A DNA stretch of 64,000 bases from Pseudomonas baltica (GCF_031880315.1 NZ_CP134771.1:1426001-1490000), one strand, 5' to 3'; positions 36,934 through 46,712 are shown, numbered from the stretch's first letter. Numbers and translations: made by a program. The notes: generated by a model not told the origin, from the letters alone.

Positions 36934-37117
36934 TTATTCAGGTCAATATTTGTCACAGAATTGGCGCCAAGGAAATGGCGACCTTGAGGCACGGTTGAGG
37001 CATGATAGCCGCCTCTTAAACAATTCGGGTTGAACAATTAGTCTAAAAGGCTGTCGTAACCCCAGCTTGCGGCTAATTTTTCGAGAACCGCTCCCCTGAA
37101 CTAAATCGGTCAACTAT

Positions 37118-37444
37118 ATGCGCCCAATGAAACAGGCTATTTACTCAAGCCGCACCGCTGACAAATTCGTCGTTCGCTTACCCGACGGAATGCGCGAGCG
37201 CATTGCTGAAGTAGCTCGTAATCACCACCGCAGCATGAACTCGGAAATCATTGCACGTCTCGAGCAAAGCCTCATTCAGGAAGGCGCCTTGGGCGATGAG
37301 TTGAGCATGCGCCTGGACAGCCCCGAGCTGTCGCTGCACGAGCGCGAACTGCTTCAGCGATTCCGTCAACTCTCCCACCGTCAACAGAATGCATTGGTTG
37401 CGCTGATTGCGCACGACGCCGAGATGTCTGCCGACGCGGACTGA
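37118..37444 (+). CDS. amrZ: Alginate and motility regulator AmrZ (AlgZ), ribbon-helix-helix protein
   Basis: A 108-residue Arc-type DNA-binding regulator. The ribbon strand reads [17 protein letters not shown] and the helices follow ([14 protein letters not shown]). The C-terminal tetramerisation region [20 protein letters not shown] is nearly identical to P. aeruginosa AmrZ, and the length is the same. It controls alginate, motility, c-di-GMP and iron genes. No ribosome site is visible before the ATG (TCGGTCAACTAT), so translation may be weak or structure-dependent. The transcript ends at a strong terminator. Confidence 0.95.
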   Translation: MRPMKQAIYSSRTADKFVVRLPDGMRERIAEVARNHHRSMNSEIIARLEQSLIQEGALGDELSMRLDSPELSLHERELLQRFRQLSHRQQNALVALIAHDAEMSADAD

Positions 37445-37452
37445 TTCGACCG

Positions 37453-37490
37453 CCACAAAAAAGCCAGCTTGAATGCTGGCTTTTTTGTGG
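37453..37490. terminator. Bidirectional Rho-independent terminator
   Basis: A perfect 16-base stem (CCACAAAAAAGCCAGC and its complement) around TTGAAT, with a T-run on both strands. It ends amrZ (plus) and mgtE (minus). Confidence 0.92.
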
Positions 37491-37515
37491 GCGCTAGAAT
37501 TGCCGTGGCGAGGGG

Positions 37516-38958
37516 TTACATCAGGAACAAGGTCGCCAGGCCCAGGAAGATGAAGAACCCCCCACTGTCGGTGACCGCGGTGATCATCACACTCGAGCCC
37601 ATGGCCGGGTCACGTCCGAACTTTTCCAGCCCCATCGGAATGACCACGCCCATGGTCGCCGCCAACAGCAGATTGAGGGTCATGGCAGCGGTCATCACCA
37701 CTCCGAGCGACCAGCTGCCGTAAAGCAGGTAGGCGACCACACCGATCACTCCCCCCCAGATAATGCCGTTGCACAACGAGACCGTGACTTCCTTGCGCAG
37801 TAACCGCTTGGTGCTGGCGGGAGTGATCTGGTCCAGCGCCATGGCCCGCACGATCATGGTGATCGTCTGGTTGCCGGAGTTGCCGCCGATACCGGCAACG
37901 ATCGGCATCAATGCCGCCAAGGCCACGAGTTTCTCGATCGAGCCTTCGAACAAGCCGATGACCCGCGAGGCGATGAACGCGGTAACCAGATTGACGGCCA
38001 ACCACGACCAACGGTTGCGCAGCGAACGCCAGACCGATGCGAAGATATCTTCCTCTTCGCGCAGACCGGCCATGTTGAGCATTTCGCTCTCGCCCTCTTC
38101 ACGGATCACGTCGACCATTTCGTCGATGGTCAATCGACCGATAAGGCGACCACCCTTATCCACCACCGGCGCGGAAATCAAATCGTAGCGCTCGAAGGCC
38201 TGGGCGGCACTATAGGATTCGTCGTCCGGATGGAAGCTGACCGGGTCGCTGGCCATGACGTCGACCACCTGCTTGTCAGGATCGTTGACGAGCAAACGCT
38301 TGATTGGCAACACGCCTTTGAGCACGCCTTCCTGATCGACCACAAAGAGCTTGTCGGTATGGCCCGGCAGCTCCTTGAGTCGACGCAGGTAACGCAGTAC
38401 CACTTCGAGGCTGACGTCTTCACGGATGGTGACCATCTCGAAGTCCATCAGTGCGCCGACTTGATCCTCGTCATAGCTCAACGCCGAACGCACGCGTTCA
38501 CGCTGTTGGGCGTCGAGGGTTTCCATCAATTCGTGAACGACGTCGCGCGGCAGTTCAGGTGCGAGATCAGCGAGTTCGTCGGGGTCCATCTCACGGGCTG
38601 CGGCGAGAATCTCGTGATCGTCCATATCGGCGATCAGGGTCTCCCGAACGGAGTCGGACACTTCCAACAGAATGTCGCCGTCGCGCTCGACCTTGACCAG
38701 CTGCCAGATCTCCAAGCGATCTTCCAGGGGCAAGGCTTCGAGGATATAAGCAACGTCGGCGGAGTGCAGGTCATCGAGTTTGCGTTGCAGCTCGACGATG
38801 TTCTGGCGATGTACGAGATCTTTTACCAGCTCCTGATGCGCGCCTTCCTGGCGGTGCGTCAGGTCTTCAACCACACGCTGGCGATGCAGAAGCTCGGTCA
38901 CTTGAGCGAGGCGATCCTGCAGGCTTTCCTGTGATTTTTTTGCTTCGTATTCGGTCAT
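37516..38958 (-). CDS. mgtE: Magnesium transporter MgtE
   Basis: A 480-residue Mg2+ channel. The N-terminal cytoplasmic MgtE_N superhelix runs from about residue 60 to 160 (EILAAAREMDPDELADLAPE), then two CBS domains (about 160-285), a plug helix, and five membrane helices from about 310. Signatures are PIVAGIGGNSGNQTITMIVR in TM2-TM3 and RDPAMGSSVMITAVTDSGGF near the end, with the pore aspartate. In the family the CBS/N domains close the pore when Mg2+ is high. Two ATGs (38964 and 38958) are possible; the latter gives the usual MTEYEAKK start and has GGAG seven bases upstream. Confidence 0.93.
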   Translation of the reverse strand: MTEYEAKKSQESLQDRLAQVTELLHRQRVVEDLTHRQEGAHQELVKDLVHRQNIVELQRKLDDLHSADVAYILEALPLEDRLEIWQLVKVERDGDILLEVSDSVRETLIADMDDHEILAAAREMDPDELADLAPELPRDVVHELMETLDAQQRERVRSALSYDEDQVGALMDFEMVTIREDVSLEVVLRYLRRLKELPGHTDKLFVVDQEGVLKGVLPIKRLLVNDPDKQVVDVMASDPVSFHPDDESYSAAQAFERYDLISAPVVDKGGRLIGRLTIDEMVDVIREEGESEMLNMAGLREEEDIFASVWRSLRNRWSWLAVNLVTAFIASRVIGLFEGSIEKLVALAALMPIVAGIGGNSGNQTITMIVRAMALDQITPASTKRLLRKEVTVSLCNGIIWGGVIGVVAYLLYGSWSLGVVMTAAMTLNLLLAATMGVVIPMGLEKFGRDPAMGSSVMITAVTDSGGFFIFLGLATLFLM

Positions 38959-38965
38959 AGGCATA

Positions 38966-38985
38966 CTCCACTCCCAGCAGTGGAG
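38966..38985 (-). promoter_or_regulatory. mgtE: Hairpin covering the mgtE ribosome-binding site
   Basis: On the minus strand CTCCACT and AGTGGAG pair over seven bases around GCTGGG, and the 3' arm contains the GGAG used by mgtE. It could limit translation. The rest of the 322-base gap 38959-39280 holds only a small GC hairpin near 39075-39090 (AGCCCCGCCGGGGCT) and no gene. Confidence 0.4.
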
Positions 38986-39280
38986 CACGCCAGGAGATCA
39001 ATCAGTCGTTTCGTGATTGTGATAACGCTTTAGTAAGTAACTACTGGGTAAGTCCATGGAGGTAGTCCACAAGCCCCGGCGGGGCTGACGGGCGCAATGA
39101 TACACACCTTGTAAAATTTTGAGAGCAAAAAAATCAGGCCATAACAATTGGTTGCAATATAAATCTCGGCGTCCGGTGAACAGCGCCATCCGGCGAAGCA
39201 TCCGGTAAAGAACTGACCGCGCCAGGGGACTGACGTTTCACTAGGCTGTAAGTGGTACCCGATCAAGGAGGATCGTCGCC

Positions 39281-39670
39281 GTGCCCTCACCTACCTGCCT
39301 GGCTCTCGCGTTGTCTGCCTGTATCGCCCTTTCCAGCTTGCCGCTCAGCGCTTCAGCGCAGTGGGTACAACACTGCCAGGGTCCCGATGGCGAAATCACC
39401 TACACAGCGTCCAACTGCCCTGCCGGGCATGCCCTGATGGCGCAGCAGCCACCGAGGCGCAGCACCACTGCCCAGCCGCCGCGCACCCCGGTGAAGAGCT
39501 TCACACCCAAGGTAGCGCGCACTCCGAGCAAAGCTGACGACAGCGGAGCACGTCGCATTCAACCCCATGTGCCAACGGATAAGACAATCGAGAAAAAACC
39601 AGCGGCGAAAAAGGAAGAGGCGAAAACCAAGCGTAAGAAGGCGCCGCAGAAATATCTGCCCAATCGCTAA
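39281..39670 (+). CDS. Secreted DUF4124-like protein
   Basis: A 129-residue exported protein starting at GTG 39281, nine bases after AAGGAGG. The signal peptide is PTCLALALSACIALSSLPLS followed by ASA. The mature domain WVQHCQGPDGEITYTASNCP fits the DUF4124 pattern (a short beta domain with paired cysteines). The C-terminal half is proline- and lysine-rich and probably disordered, ending KTKRKKAPQKYLPNR. Periplasmic; function unknown. Confidence 0.7.
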   Translation: MPSPTCLALALSACIALSSLPLSASAQWVQHCQGPDGEITYTASNCPAGHALMAQQPPRRSTTAQPPRTPVKSFTPKVARTPSKADDSGARRIQPHVPTDKTIEKKPAAKKEEAKTKRKKAPQKYLPNR

Positions 39671-39721
39671 CCCTGTAGCGAGAGCGGTGACCTGGGGATA
39701 AAAACCCAAACGTCAGACGGC

Positions 39722-39750
39722 AAAAAGCCCGCTTAAAAAGCGGGCTTTCT
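39722..39750. terminator. Terminator downstream of the tRNA-Arg genes (also end of the DUF4124 gene)
   Basis: The 11-base stem AAAGCCCGCTT/AAGCGGGCTTT (39724-39748) with a three-base loop is flanked by A/T runs on both sides. It can end the minus-strand tRNA transcript and the plus-strand gene. Confidence 0.85.
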
Positions 39751-39756
39751 GTTTTA

Positions 39757-39833
39757 TGGTGCACTCGACAGGATTCGAACCTGTGACCGCTCGGTTCGTA
39801 GCCGAGTACTCTATCCAGCTGAGCTACGAGTGC
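39757..39833 (-). tRNA. tRNA-Arg (anticodon ACG), copy 1
   Basis: 77 nt with encoded CCA. The acceptor stem begins GCACTCG; the anticodon arm is CTCGGCTACGAACCGAG (ACG, read as ICG after deamination). The T-arm is CACAGGTTCGAATCCTGTC. It is identical to the second copy upstream. Confidence 0.96.
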
Positions 39834-39920
39834 AGGTGGCGCTTGGTAGACCAGATCACCTCTGGTTGAAGCAGAAGCTGGTTCGACATCCTGATAACAG
39901 GACTGAAACAACCTCTTAAA

Positions 39921-39997
39921 TGGTGCACTCGACAGGATTCGAACCTGTGACCGCTCGGTTCGTAGCCGAGTACTCTATCCAGCTGAGCTACGAGTGC
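39921..39997 (-). tRNA. tRNA-Arg (anticodon ACG), copy 2
   Basis: Same sequence and length as the first copy, 87 bases away, with encoded CCA. The tandem duplicate probably belongs to one transcript with the tRNA-Ser gene upstream. Confidence 0.96.
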
Positions 39998-40105
39998 ATT
40001 TGTTGCCGCGCATTATAGGCCGTCAAATCTGTGTGTCAATCGCTTTTTTCTAGTAATTTCAACAACTTACCGATAAAGCCAGATTACAACGTACTACGCA
40101 AATAA

Positions 40106-40196
40106 TGGCGGAGAACGGGGGATTCGAACCCCCGACACCCTTTTGAGGTGTACTCCCTTAGCAGGGGAGCGCCTTCGGCCACTCGGCCAGCTCTCC
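40106..40196 (-). tRNA. tRNA-Ser (anticodon GCT)
   Basis: 91 nt with encoded CCA and a long variable arm, as expected for serine. The acceptor begins GGAGAGC, and the anticodon arm CTCCCCTGCTAAGGGAG gives GCT (AGC/AGU codons). It follows rsmA by 62 bases, the same neighbourhood as in P. aeruginosa. Confidence 0.96.
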
Positions 40197-40258
40197 GCAA
40201 CACGGGGCGTATATTAACCAGCTTTCTTCCGCTTTGCAAACATAAAAATCGATAAAAA

Positions 40259-40447
40259 TTAAAGACTTGGTTCCGGGTCCTTCTCGTTCTGGATTCGTCG
40301 GTAGATTTCCTCGCGATGAACCGAGACTTCCTTGGGCGCATTGACGCCAATTCGCACCTGATTGCCCTTGACGCCGAGCACGGTCACAGTGATTTCTCCA
40401 TCCCCGACTACCAGCGTTTCTGCACACCGACGGGTCAGAATCAGCAT
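40259..40447 (-). CDS. csrA: Carbon storage regulator RsmA/CsrA
   Basis: A 62-residue RNA-binding homodimer that binds GGA motifs in mRNA leaders and controls translation and stability; it is part of the Gac/Rsm network that governs secondary metabolism and biofilm. The sequence [20 protein letters not shown] is diagnostic. RREEIY-type residues ([14 protein letters not shown]) form the RNA-binding face with Arg44. AGGAG lies just upstream of the ATG. Called rsmA in pseudomonads. Confidence 0.97.
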   Translation of the reverse strand: MLILTRRCAETLVVGDGEITVTVLGVKGNQVRIGVNAPKEVSVHREEIYRRIQNEKDPEPSL

Positions 40448-40490
40448 ACCTTTCTCCTCACATCACATTCACGAACGACAGATAGACGAA

Positions 40491-40515
40491 GGGCGCGGTC
40501 AGACCGCGCCCTTGG
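40491..40515. terminator. GC-rich hairpin between lysC and csrA
   Basis: AAGGGCGCGGT and ACCGCGCCCTT pair perfectly over 11 bases around CAG. It is 13 bases after the lysC stop. No T-run follows, so termination is probable but not certain; it could also be a partial read-through element ahead of csrA. Confidence 0.6.
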
Positions 40516-40527
40516 ACACTTCGAGGC

Positions 40528-41760
40528 TTACTCGCCCTGGCGGGGAGCATCCAGCTCGAAAGCGGTGTGCAAGGCGCGCACAGCCAGCTCCAGGTACTTC
40601 TCTTCGATCACCACCGACACCTTGATCTCCGACGTCGAGATCATCTGGATGTTGATGTTGTCCTTGGCCAGGGCTTCGAACATGCGGCTGGCCACACCGG
40701 CGTGGGAGCGCATGCCGACGCCGACGATCGAGACCTTGGCGATCTTGGTATCGCCCACCACCTTGCGTGCAGCGAGCTCCACAGCGGTGTTTTCCAGCAC
40801 CTGCAGCGCCGCCTGGTAATCGTTGCGGTGCACGGTGAAGGTGAAGTCGGTGGTGTTATCGTGCGCGACATTCTGCACGATCATATCGACTTCGATATTG
40901 GCGCCGCTGATCGGCCCGAGAATCTTGAAGGCCACGCCGGGGGTGTCTGGCACGCCACGGATGGTCAGCTTGGCTTCATCGCGATTGAAAGCGATGCCGG
41001 AAATGATCGGCTGCTCCATGGTTTCCTCTTCATCAATGGTAATGAGGGTACCCGGACCCTCCTTGAAGCTGTGCAGAACGCGCAGCGGAACGTTGTACTT
41101 GCCAGCGAACTCTACGGCCCGGATCTGCAGGACCTTGGAGCCCAGGCTGGCCATCTCGAGCATTTCCTCGAAGGTGATCTTGTCCAGGCGCTGAGCCTGG
41201 GACACCACGCGTGGATCGGTGGTGTAGACCCCGTCGACGTCAGTGTAGATCTGGCATTCGTCCGCCTTGAGCGCTGCCGCCAGGGCCACGCCGGTAGTGT
41301 CCGAACCGCCCCGCCCGAGGGTGGTGATGTTGCCGTGCTCGTCGACGCCCTGGAAACCGGCGACCACAACCACGCGACCTTCCTTGAGGTCGTTGCGGAT
41401 CTTCTGATCGTCGATCTGCAGGATGCGCGCCTTGCTGTGCGCGCTGTCGGTGAGGATGCGCACCTGTGCGCCGGTATAGGATACCGCCGGCACGCCACGC
41501 TTGATCAGCGCCATGGCCAGCAAGGCGATGGTCACCTGCTCGCCGGTGGAGATGATCACGTCGAGTTCGCGGGTCACCGGCTGATCACTGATCTGTTTGG
41601 CCAGATCGATCAGGCGGTTGGTTTCGCCGCTCATTGCCGACAGCACGATCACCAAATCATTGCCCGCTTCGCGGAATTTCTTGACCTTGTCGGCCACCTG
41701 TTCGATGCGCTCGATCGAGCCCACCGAGGTGCCGCCAAATTTTTGTACGATCAAAGCCAT
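40528..41760 (-). CDS. lysC: Aspartate kinase
   Basis: Cytoplasmic kinase of 410 residues that phosphorylates L-aspartate, the first step to lysine, threonine and methionine. The catalytic domain starts ALIVQKFGGTSVGS and includes TTLGRGGSDTTGVALAAAL. Two ACT domains follow from about residue 265 (LTIRGVPDTPGVAFKILGPI and VSIVGVGMRSHAGVASRMF) and bind inhibitory amino acids. Start ATG 41760 with GAGG nine bases upstream. alaS-lysC-rsmA is the conserved Pseudomonas order. Confidence 0.96.
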   Translation of the reverse strand: MALIVQKFGGTSVGSIERIEQVADKVKKFREAGNDLVIVLSAMSGETNRLIDLAKQISDQPVTRELDVIISTGEQVTIALLAMALIKRGVPAVSYTGAQVRILTDSAHSKARILQIDDQKIRNDLKEGRVVVVAGFQGVDEHGNITTLGRGGSDTTGVALAAALKADECQIYTDVDGVYTTDPRVVSQAQRLDKITFEEMLEMASLGSKVLQIRAVEFAGKYNVPLRVLHSFKEGPGTLITIDEEETMEQPIISGIAFNRDEAKLTIRGVPDTPGVAFKILGPISGANIEVDMIVQNVAHDNTTDFTFTVHRNDYQAALQVLENTAVELAARKVVGDTKIAKVSIVGVGMRSHAGVASRMFEALAKDNINIQMISTSEIKVSVVIEEKYLELAVRALHTAFELDAPRQGE

Positions 41761-41856
41761 TTCAAGCCGCCTCAAGCCCGTGAAGGGCGCCCATTAAACA
41801 TTCAAATGCGCTAAAGCCAAAGCCTGTTGATTGGCAACAGGCTCCGTTGCCGTGAC

Positions 41857-44475
41857 TCAGAGACCTTGCTCGACGAATGGAACGGTCAGCGCCAGCGCAC
41901 CGTCCAGTGCCGCTGCATCCACACCACCGCCCTGAGCCATGTCCGGACGACCACCGCCCTTGCCGCCCACCGCTGCTGCGGCCTGCTTCATCAAGTCGCC
42001 GGCCTTGAGCCTGGCGGTGAGCTCCTTGGTCACGCCGGCCACCAGCACGACCTTGTCGTCGTGCACGCCACCGAGCAGGATCACACCTTGACCGAGCTTG
42101 TTCTTCAGTTGGTCGACCAGCGCGAGCAGCGCCTTGCCGTCCTGGCCGTCGACGCGCGCGGCGAGGACCTTGACGCCCTTGACCTCGACCGCCGAACCCG
42201 ACAGGTCATCGCCCGCCGCACTGGCCGCCTTGGCCTGCAATTGCTCGAGTTGTTTCTCCAGCAATCGGTTGCGTTCGAGCACCGCCGAGAGCTTGTCGAT
42301 CAGGTTGTCGCGGCTGCCCTTGACCAGCTGCGCGACTTCCTTGAGCTGCTCTTCACCGGCATTCAGGTAGGCGAGAGCACCAGCGCCGGTGACCGCTTCG
42401 ATACGGCGTACGCCAGAAGCCACGCCGCCTTCGCTGATGATCTTGAACAGGCCGATATCGCCGGTGCGCTTGGCGTGGATACCGCCGCACAGCTCGACGG
42501 AGAAATCGCCGCCCATGGTCAGCACGCGCACGGTGTCGCCGTATTTCTCGCCAAACAGCGCCATGGCGCCCTTCTTCCTGGCGCTTTCGATGTCCATCTC
42601 TTCAGTGGCCACCGGGGTGTTCTTGCGGATCTGCTCGTTGACGATGTCTTCCAGCGCTTTGATCTGCTCCGGCTTGATCGACTCGAAATGGCTGAAGTCG
42701 AAACGCAGGCGCACGCTGTCGACCAGCGAGCCTTTCTGTTGCACATGATCGCCCAGCACCAGGCGCAGCGCGGCATGCAGCAAGTGCGTGGCGGAGTGGT
42801 TGAGCGATGTAGCCTGCTGCACGGTGGCATCGACAGTGGCCGTGAAGCTCTGGCCGACCTTGAGGGCGCCCAGCACCACAATACCGTGGTGCAGGAATGC
42901 GCCGCCGGTCTTGGTGGTGTCACGCACGTCGAAACGCCCAGCATTGCTCTGCAGGTAGCCGCGGTCACCGACCTGGCCGCCGGATTCAGCGTAGAACGGC
43001 GTGGTATCGAGAATCACCACGCCCTCCTCGCCTTCGGCCAACTGCTGGACCGCCACGCCTTCTTTATAGAGAGCAACGACCTTGGCTTCTTCGCTGTGGG
43101 TGGCGTAGCCGTTGAACAGGGTCGGGGTGTCTACCTTCACCAGGCTGTTGTAGTCCATGCCGAAGGCGCTGGCGGAACGGGCACGCTCGCGCTGGGCCTG
43201 CATCTCGCGTTCGAAACCGGCTTCATCGAGGGTCAGGTTGCGCTCGCGGGCGATGTCGCCGGTGAGGTCCATCGGAAAACCGTAGGTGTCGTACAGTTTG
43301 AACACCACGTCGCCCGGTACCACCGAGCCCTTGAGGTTGGCCAGGTCCACTTCGAGGATCTTCAGGCCCTGCTCCAGCGTCTTGGCGAACTGCTCTTCTT
43401 CGGCTTTGAGCACGCGCTCGATGTGCGCTTGCTGGGCCTTGAGCTCGGGGAAGGCTTCGCCCATCTCGGCGACCAGGGCCGCGACGATCTGATAGAAGAA
43501 GCTGCCGTTGGCGCCCAGCTTGTTACCGTGGCGGCAGGCGCGACGGATGATGCGGCGCAGCACGTAGCCACGGCCTTCGTTGGACGGCAGCACGCCGTCG
43601 GCGATCAGGAAACCGCACGAGCGGATGTGGTCGGCCACCACTTTGAGCGAGGCCTGGCCTTCGTTGCTGCAACCGATGGCCTTGGCCGCGGCGTCCAGCA
43701 GGCTCTTGAACAGGTCGATCTCGTAGTTCGAGTTGACGTGCTGCAGTACCGCACTGACACGCTCCAGGCCCATGCCGGTGTCGACCGAAGGAGCCGGCAG
43801 CGGGTGCAGGACGCCATCGGCGGTGCGGTTGAACTGCATGAACACGTTATTCCAGATTTCGATGTAACGGTCGCCGTCTTCTTCAGGCGAACCGGGTGGG
43901 CCGCCCCAGATGTCGGCGCCGTGATCGAAGAAGATCTCGGTGCACGGGCCACACGGGCCGGTATCGCCCATGGTCCAGAAGTTGTCCGAGGCGTACGGCG
44001 CGCCCTTGTTGTCGCCGATACGGACCATGCGCTCGGCGGGTACGCCGATTTCCTTGGTCCAGATGTCGTACGCCTCGTCGTCGCTGGCGTAGACAGTCAC
44101 CCAGAGTTTGTCCTGGGGCAGCTTGAGCACGCCGGTCAGGAAGGTCCAGGCATAGGTAATGGCATCGCGCTTGAAATAGTCACCGAAGCTGAAGTTGCCC
44201 AGCATTTCGAAGAACGTATGGTGGCGAGCGGTGTAACCGACGTTTTCCAGGTCGTTGTGCTTGCCGCCCGCGCGCACGCACTTCTGGCTGGTGACGGCGC
44301 GGGTGTAGGCACGTTTTTCCTGGCCCAGGAAGCAATCCTTGAATTGGTTCATGCCTGCGTTGGTGAACAGCAGGGTCGGGTCGTTGCCCGGAATCAGGGA
44401 GCTGGAGGCGACTCGGGTATGGCCTTGTTCTTCGAAAAAACGAAGGAAGGCTTCACGGATTTCTGCGCTTTTCAT
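41857..44475 (-). CDS. alaS: Alanyl-tRNA synthetase
   Basis: Class II synthetase of 872 residues. Catalytic domain at the N-terminus ([31 protein letters not shown]; the [17 protein letters not shown] segment). The editing domain shows [11 protein letters not shown], and [13 protein letters not shown] supplies the zinc/editing ligands. The C-Ala domain is at the end ([15 protein letters not shown]). Starts at ATG 44475. It lies 96 bases upstream of lysC. Confidence 0.98.
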   Translation of the reverse strand: MKSAEIREAFLRFFEEQGHTRVASSSLIPGNDPTLLFTNAGMNQFKDCFLGQEKRAYTRAVTSQKCVRAGGKHNDLENVGYTARHHTFFEMLGNFSFGDYFKRDAITYAWTFLTGVLKLPQDKLWVTVYASDDEAYDIWTKEIGVPAERMVRIGDNKGAPYASDNFWTMGDTGPCGPCTEIFFDHGADIWGGPPGSPEEDGDRYIEIWNNVFMQFNRTADGVLHPLPAPSVDTGMGLERVSAVLQHVNSNYEIDLFKSLLDAAAKAIGCSNEGQASLKVVADHIRSCGFLIADGVLPSNEGRGYVLRRIIRRACRHGNKLGANGSFFYQIVAALVAEMGEAFPELKAQQAHIERVLKAEEEQFAKTLEQGLKILEVDLANLKGSVVPGDVVFKLYDTYGFPMDLTGDIARERNLTLDEAGFEREMQAQRERARSASAFGMDYNSLVKVDTPTLFNGYATHSEEAKVVALYKEGVAVQQLAEGEEGVVILDTTPFYAESGGQVGDRGYLQSNAGRFDVRDTTKTGGAFLHHGIVVLGALKVGQSFTATVDATVQQATSLNHSATHLLHAALRLVLGDHVQQKGSLVDSVRLRFDFSHFESIKPEQIKALEDIVNEQIRKNTPVATEEMDIESARKKGAMALFGEKYGDTVRVLTMGGDFSVELCGGIHAKRTGDIGLFKIISEGGVASGVRRIEAVTGAGALAYLNAGEEQLKEVAQLVKGSRDNLIDKLSAVLERNRLLEKQLEQLQAKAASAAGDDLSGSAVEVKGVKVLAARVDGQDGKALLALVDQLKNKLGQGVILLGGVHDDKVVLVAGVTKELTARLKAGDLMKQAAAAVGGKGGGRPDMAQGGGVDAAALDGALALTVPFVEQGL

Positions 44476-44617
44476 TAGGTTCTTCCACGGAGACGGCAGC
44501 CACAGGCGTCATCGACATTGCGACGGCAAAGGGCCGCATTATATAGGCCCTGAGGCCGCGGTACAGTGTGTTTGTACTATTCGGACCATCAAATCTACCA
44601 GATGACGCCCAAGGTTC

Positions 44618-44704
44618 TGTAGCGAGGGGGCTTGCCGTCAATTCGACAGATCAGTCACATGGGTGTAGCTGATAGGCCTGTCGGGGGCAAGCCTCCTCGC
44701 TGCA
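44618..44704. repeat. REP-like inverted pair
   Basis: TGTAGCGAGGGGGCTTGCCG (44619-44638) faces GGGGGCAAGCCTCCTCGCTG (44684-44703). It lies in the alaS-riboswitch gap 44476-44829, which otherwise contains only the divergent promoters. Confidence 0.7.
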
Positions 44705-44829
44705 GGGGCCGCATGGTTCGTGGCTTATGCATTTTCGAGCAGCGTGCCGATAAAAATGATTAGCTGGCGAACGATGCACTTCTCAAAAAAGTGTGTTAAA
44801 AAATCTCCGCCGTCAATCGATGACGGCAA

Positions 44830-44980
44830 CGTTCTCAGGGCGGGGTGCGATTCCCCACCGGCGGTAATGACGCGCAACGCGTCTAGCCCGCGAGCGCTTG
44901 GCGGCCCCCGTGGCGGTCAAGGTCAGCAGACCCGGTGTGATTCCGGGGCCGACGGTCATAGTCCGGATGAAGAGAGAACG
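44830..44980 (+). promoter_or_regulatory. FMN riboswitch (RFN element)
   Basis: The aptamer contains the highly conserved blocks: CAGGGCGGGGTGCGATTCCC then CACCGGCGGTAAT, AGCCCGCGAGCG, GGTCAGCAGACCCGGTGTGA, TTCCGGGGCCGACGGTCATA and GTCCGGATGAAGAGAGAACG. The closing stem CGTTCTC (44830-44836) pairs with GAGAACG (44974-44980). It binds FMN and turns down the downstream lumazine synthase gene. Confidence 0.96.
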
Positions 44981-45054
44981 GGATGGGCAACCGGGTCGAC
45001 CACGCGCATATTTTGCCTTGGCTGGCCTGCCACGAAATCCCCTTCGATCCATGC

Positions 45055-45077
45055 CCTGTTTTTTTATTAAACAGGAG
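45055..45077 (+). promoter_or_regulatory. Riboswitch expression platform sequestering the ribosome site
   Basis: CCTGTTT (45055-45061) can pair with AAACAGG (45069-45075), which overlaps the AGGAG site (45073-45077) of the lumazine synthase gene nine bases further on. This suggests translational control by FMN. A run of seven T at 45059-45065 could alternatively serve as a terminator tail; I cannot fold it to a matching GC stem. Confidence 0.5.
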
Positions 45078-45086
45078 TCGACGTAG

Positions 45087-45593
45087 ATGCAACCCACAGC
45101 AATCGATAGCAAAAGCCACCCCAACGAACGTATCGCCTTTGTCCAGGCTTGCTGGCACAAGGATATCGTCGATCAGAGCCGTAAAGGTTTCGTCGAGGAA
45201 ATGGGCCGCCTGGGCTATCAGGAATCCGATATCGATTTCTTTGAAGTCGGTGGCGCGTTCGAAATCCCCCTGCACGCCAAGCTGCTGGCCCAGAGCGGCC
45301 GCTATGCCGGCGTGATCGGTGCAGCACTGGTGGTGGACGGCGGTATCTATCGTCACGAATTCGTGGCGCAGACCGTGGTCAGCGCGCTGATGCAAGTGCA
45401 GCTGGAAACCGAAGTCCCGGTGTTCTCGGTGGTACTGACCCCGCACCACTTCCATGATGGCGAGCAGCACCACACCTACTTCTTCAATCACTTCCTGCAC
45501 AAAGGCATCGAAGCGGCCAAGACCTGCGCCGATACCCTGCACAAAGTGCGCACGCTGCGCCGCTTGCAGCCGCAGCAGAAGATCGCGGTTTAA
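45087..45593 (+). CDS. ribH: 6,7-dimethyl-8-ribityllumazine synthase, RibH2 type
   Basis: A 168-residue enzyme that condenses 5-amino-6-ribitylaminouracil with dihydroxybutanone phosphate, the penultimate riboflavin step. It resembles the Brucella/rhizobial RibH2 form more than the housekeeping RibE: AFEIPLHAKLLAQSGRYAGV, VVDGGIYRHEFVAQTVV and QVQLETEVPVFSVVLTPHHF. The HHFH segment carries the catalytic histidine. It stands alone behind an FMN riboswitch, away from other rib genes, so it is probably a second lumazine synthase. Confidence 0.9.
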   Translation: MQPTAIDSKSHPNERIAFVQACWHKDIVDQSRKGFVEEMGRLGYQESDIDFFEVGGAFEIPLHAKLLAQSGRYAGVIGAALVVDGGIYRHEFVAQTVVSALMQVQLETEVPVFSVVLTPHHFHDGEQHHTYFFNHFLHKGIEAAKTCADTLHKVRTLRRLQPQQKIAV

Positions 45594-45608
45594 CGAGCAA
45601 TACATTCC

Positions 45609-45715
45609 CTGGGGGAGCGAGCTCTGCTGGCGAAGAGGCCGGCATTGCCGGTGGTGTATCGAGCAGGTTTGCATTGCACGATATACAACACTTGCGGGCA
45701 GAGCCCGCTCCCACC
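45609..45715. repeat. REP-like inverted pair
   Basis: CTGGGGGAGCGAGCTCTGCT at the left end faces GCGGGCAGAGCCCGCTCCCA at the right. Between them GGCCGGCATTGCCGG can form a further small hairpin. It fills the gap between convergent ribH and astE. Confidence 0.65.
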
Positions 45716-45716
45716 G

Positions 45717-46712
45717 TTATAACGAATGGGGCACCACCAGGATGCCGGCGCGCAAGCCGTTGGCAACCTTTGGATTAGGGAAAATGATCCTCGCGCCCTG
45801 CTCCTCGACCTTCCAGCGCTTGCCCGGGCCATCGTCCGCCAACAGCATGCCCTGCTCCAGTTCCGTAAAATTCTCCACGCTCGCCGCCAGGTGCAATTGG
45901 AACGCATCCGTGTACTTGATGATTTCCCGTGACACCCGAAACAGCTGCAAGCCATTCAGAGCGTCCGCCTGCGGCACTTCGGTGCCGGCAATCAACTCGC
46001 TCAGCTTGATGCGCAGGCGACTCAGATCCACTTGCTGATTCTGGCCGAAAGGCCGGGCCTTGCCGAGCTCCAGGGTGAACGCCTCGGCCGCCAGCTGTTC
46101 GCGGGTATAGGCACTGAAGGTGATGGACGTCTTGTTCTGCAGCAACACCGCCTGCATGCCGGCCTCGCTCAGGCGCGCCAGTTCGAGCCGCGATGGCTCG
46201 CAGTCCTGGCGAAATGGATACAGGGCGAACTGCTCGATGCGCGAGCCTCGTATGGCAGTGTGCAAGTCGTAATGCAGACGCGTGCGCTCGGGCACGCTGA
46301 AAAAAGCCGACGCCAGCCGTTCCAGCTCGTGGGCGCGCAGGGCTTCGTTGCCGCTGTACTGTTCATGGCGACCATTGAACATGCGGTTGACGTCATGCTT
46401 CAGGTAGCGCTCGCCACGACGAATCGCTTCGGGGTTGCCGAACAGGAACAGCACCCGCGCCCGCACCTTGAGATCGCCGCGAGCCACCTCGTGCAGCAGC
46501 TCGTCGAGCAGCTCGATCGGCGCGGTCTCGTTGCCGTGGATGCCGGCCGACAGCAGCAGGTCCATGCCGTTGTCCTGGCCCTCCGGAGGCCGCACTTCGA
46601 GCGCACCCTCTCCCATCCAGCGCAGACGCACGCCGCCTTGGGTCAACTGGATCTTCTCGGCGGGCTCACGGCCCGCCAGAGTCAGTTCGAGCAGCTTGCC
46701 GAGCGCGAGCAT
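45717..46712 (-). CDS. astE: Succinylglutamate desuccinylase AstE
   Basis: Zinc hydrolase of 331 residues that cuts N-succinylglutamate to glutamate and succinate, the last step of arginine succinyltransferase catabolism. Zinc ligands are in [18 protein letters not shown] (His, Glu) and [12 protein letters not shown] (His). The catalytic glutamate lies in [13 protein letters not shown]. Carboxypeptidase-like M14 fold. Last gene of the aru/ast operon; 12 bases after the small conserved gene. Confidence 0.95.
   Translation of the reverse strand: MLALGKLLELTLAGREPAEKIQLTQGGVRLRWMGEGALEVRPPEGQDNGMDLLLSAGIHGNETAPIELLDELLHEVARGDLKVRARVLFLFGNPEAIRRGERYLKHDVNRMFNGRHEQYSGNEALRAHELERLASAFFSVPERTRLHYDLHTAIRGSRIEQFALYPFRQDCEPSRLELARLSEAGMQAVLLQNKTSITFSAYTREQLAAEAFTLELGKARPFGQNQQVDLSRLRIKLSELIAGTEVPQADALNGLQLFRVSREIIKYTDAFQLHLAASVENFTELEQGMLLADDGPGKRWKVEEQGARIIFPNPKVANGLRAGILVVPHSL

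Noticed and set aside
41827..44478. Plus-strand 883-codon open frame opposite alaS
   Set aside because: alaS on the minus strand is certain; the antisense frame stays open because of GC-rich codon positions and reads as non-protein (rich in Ala, Gly, Val, His).
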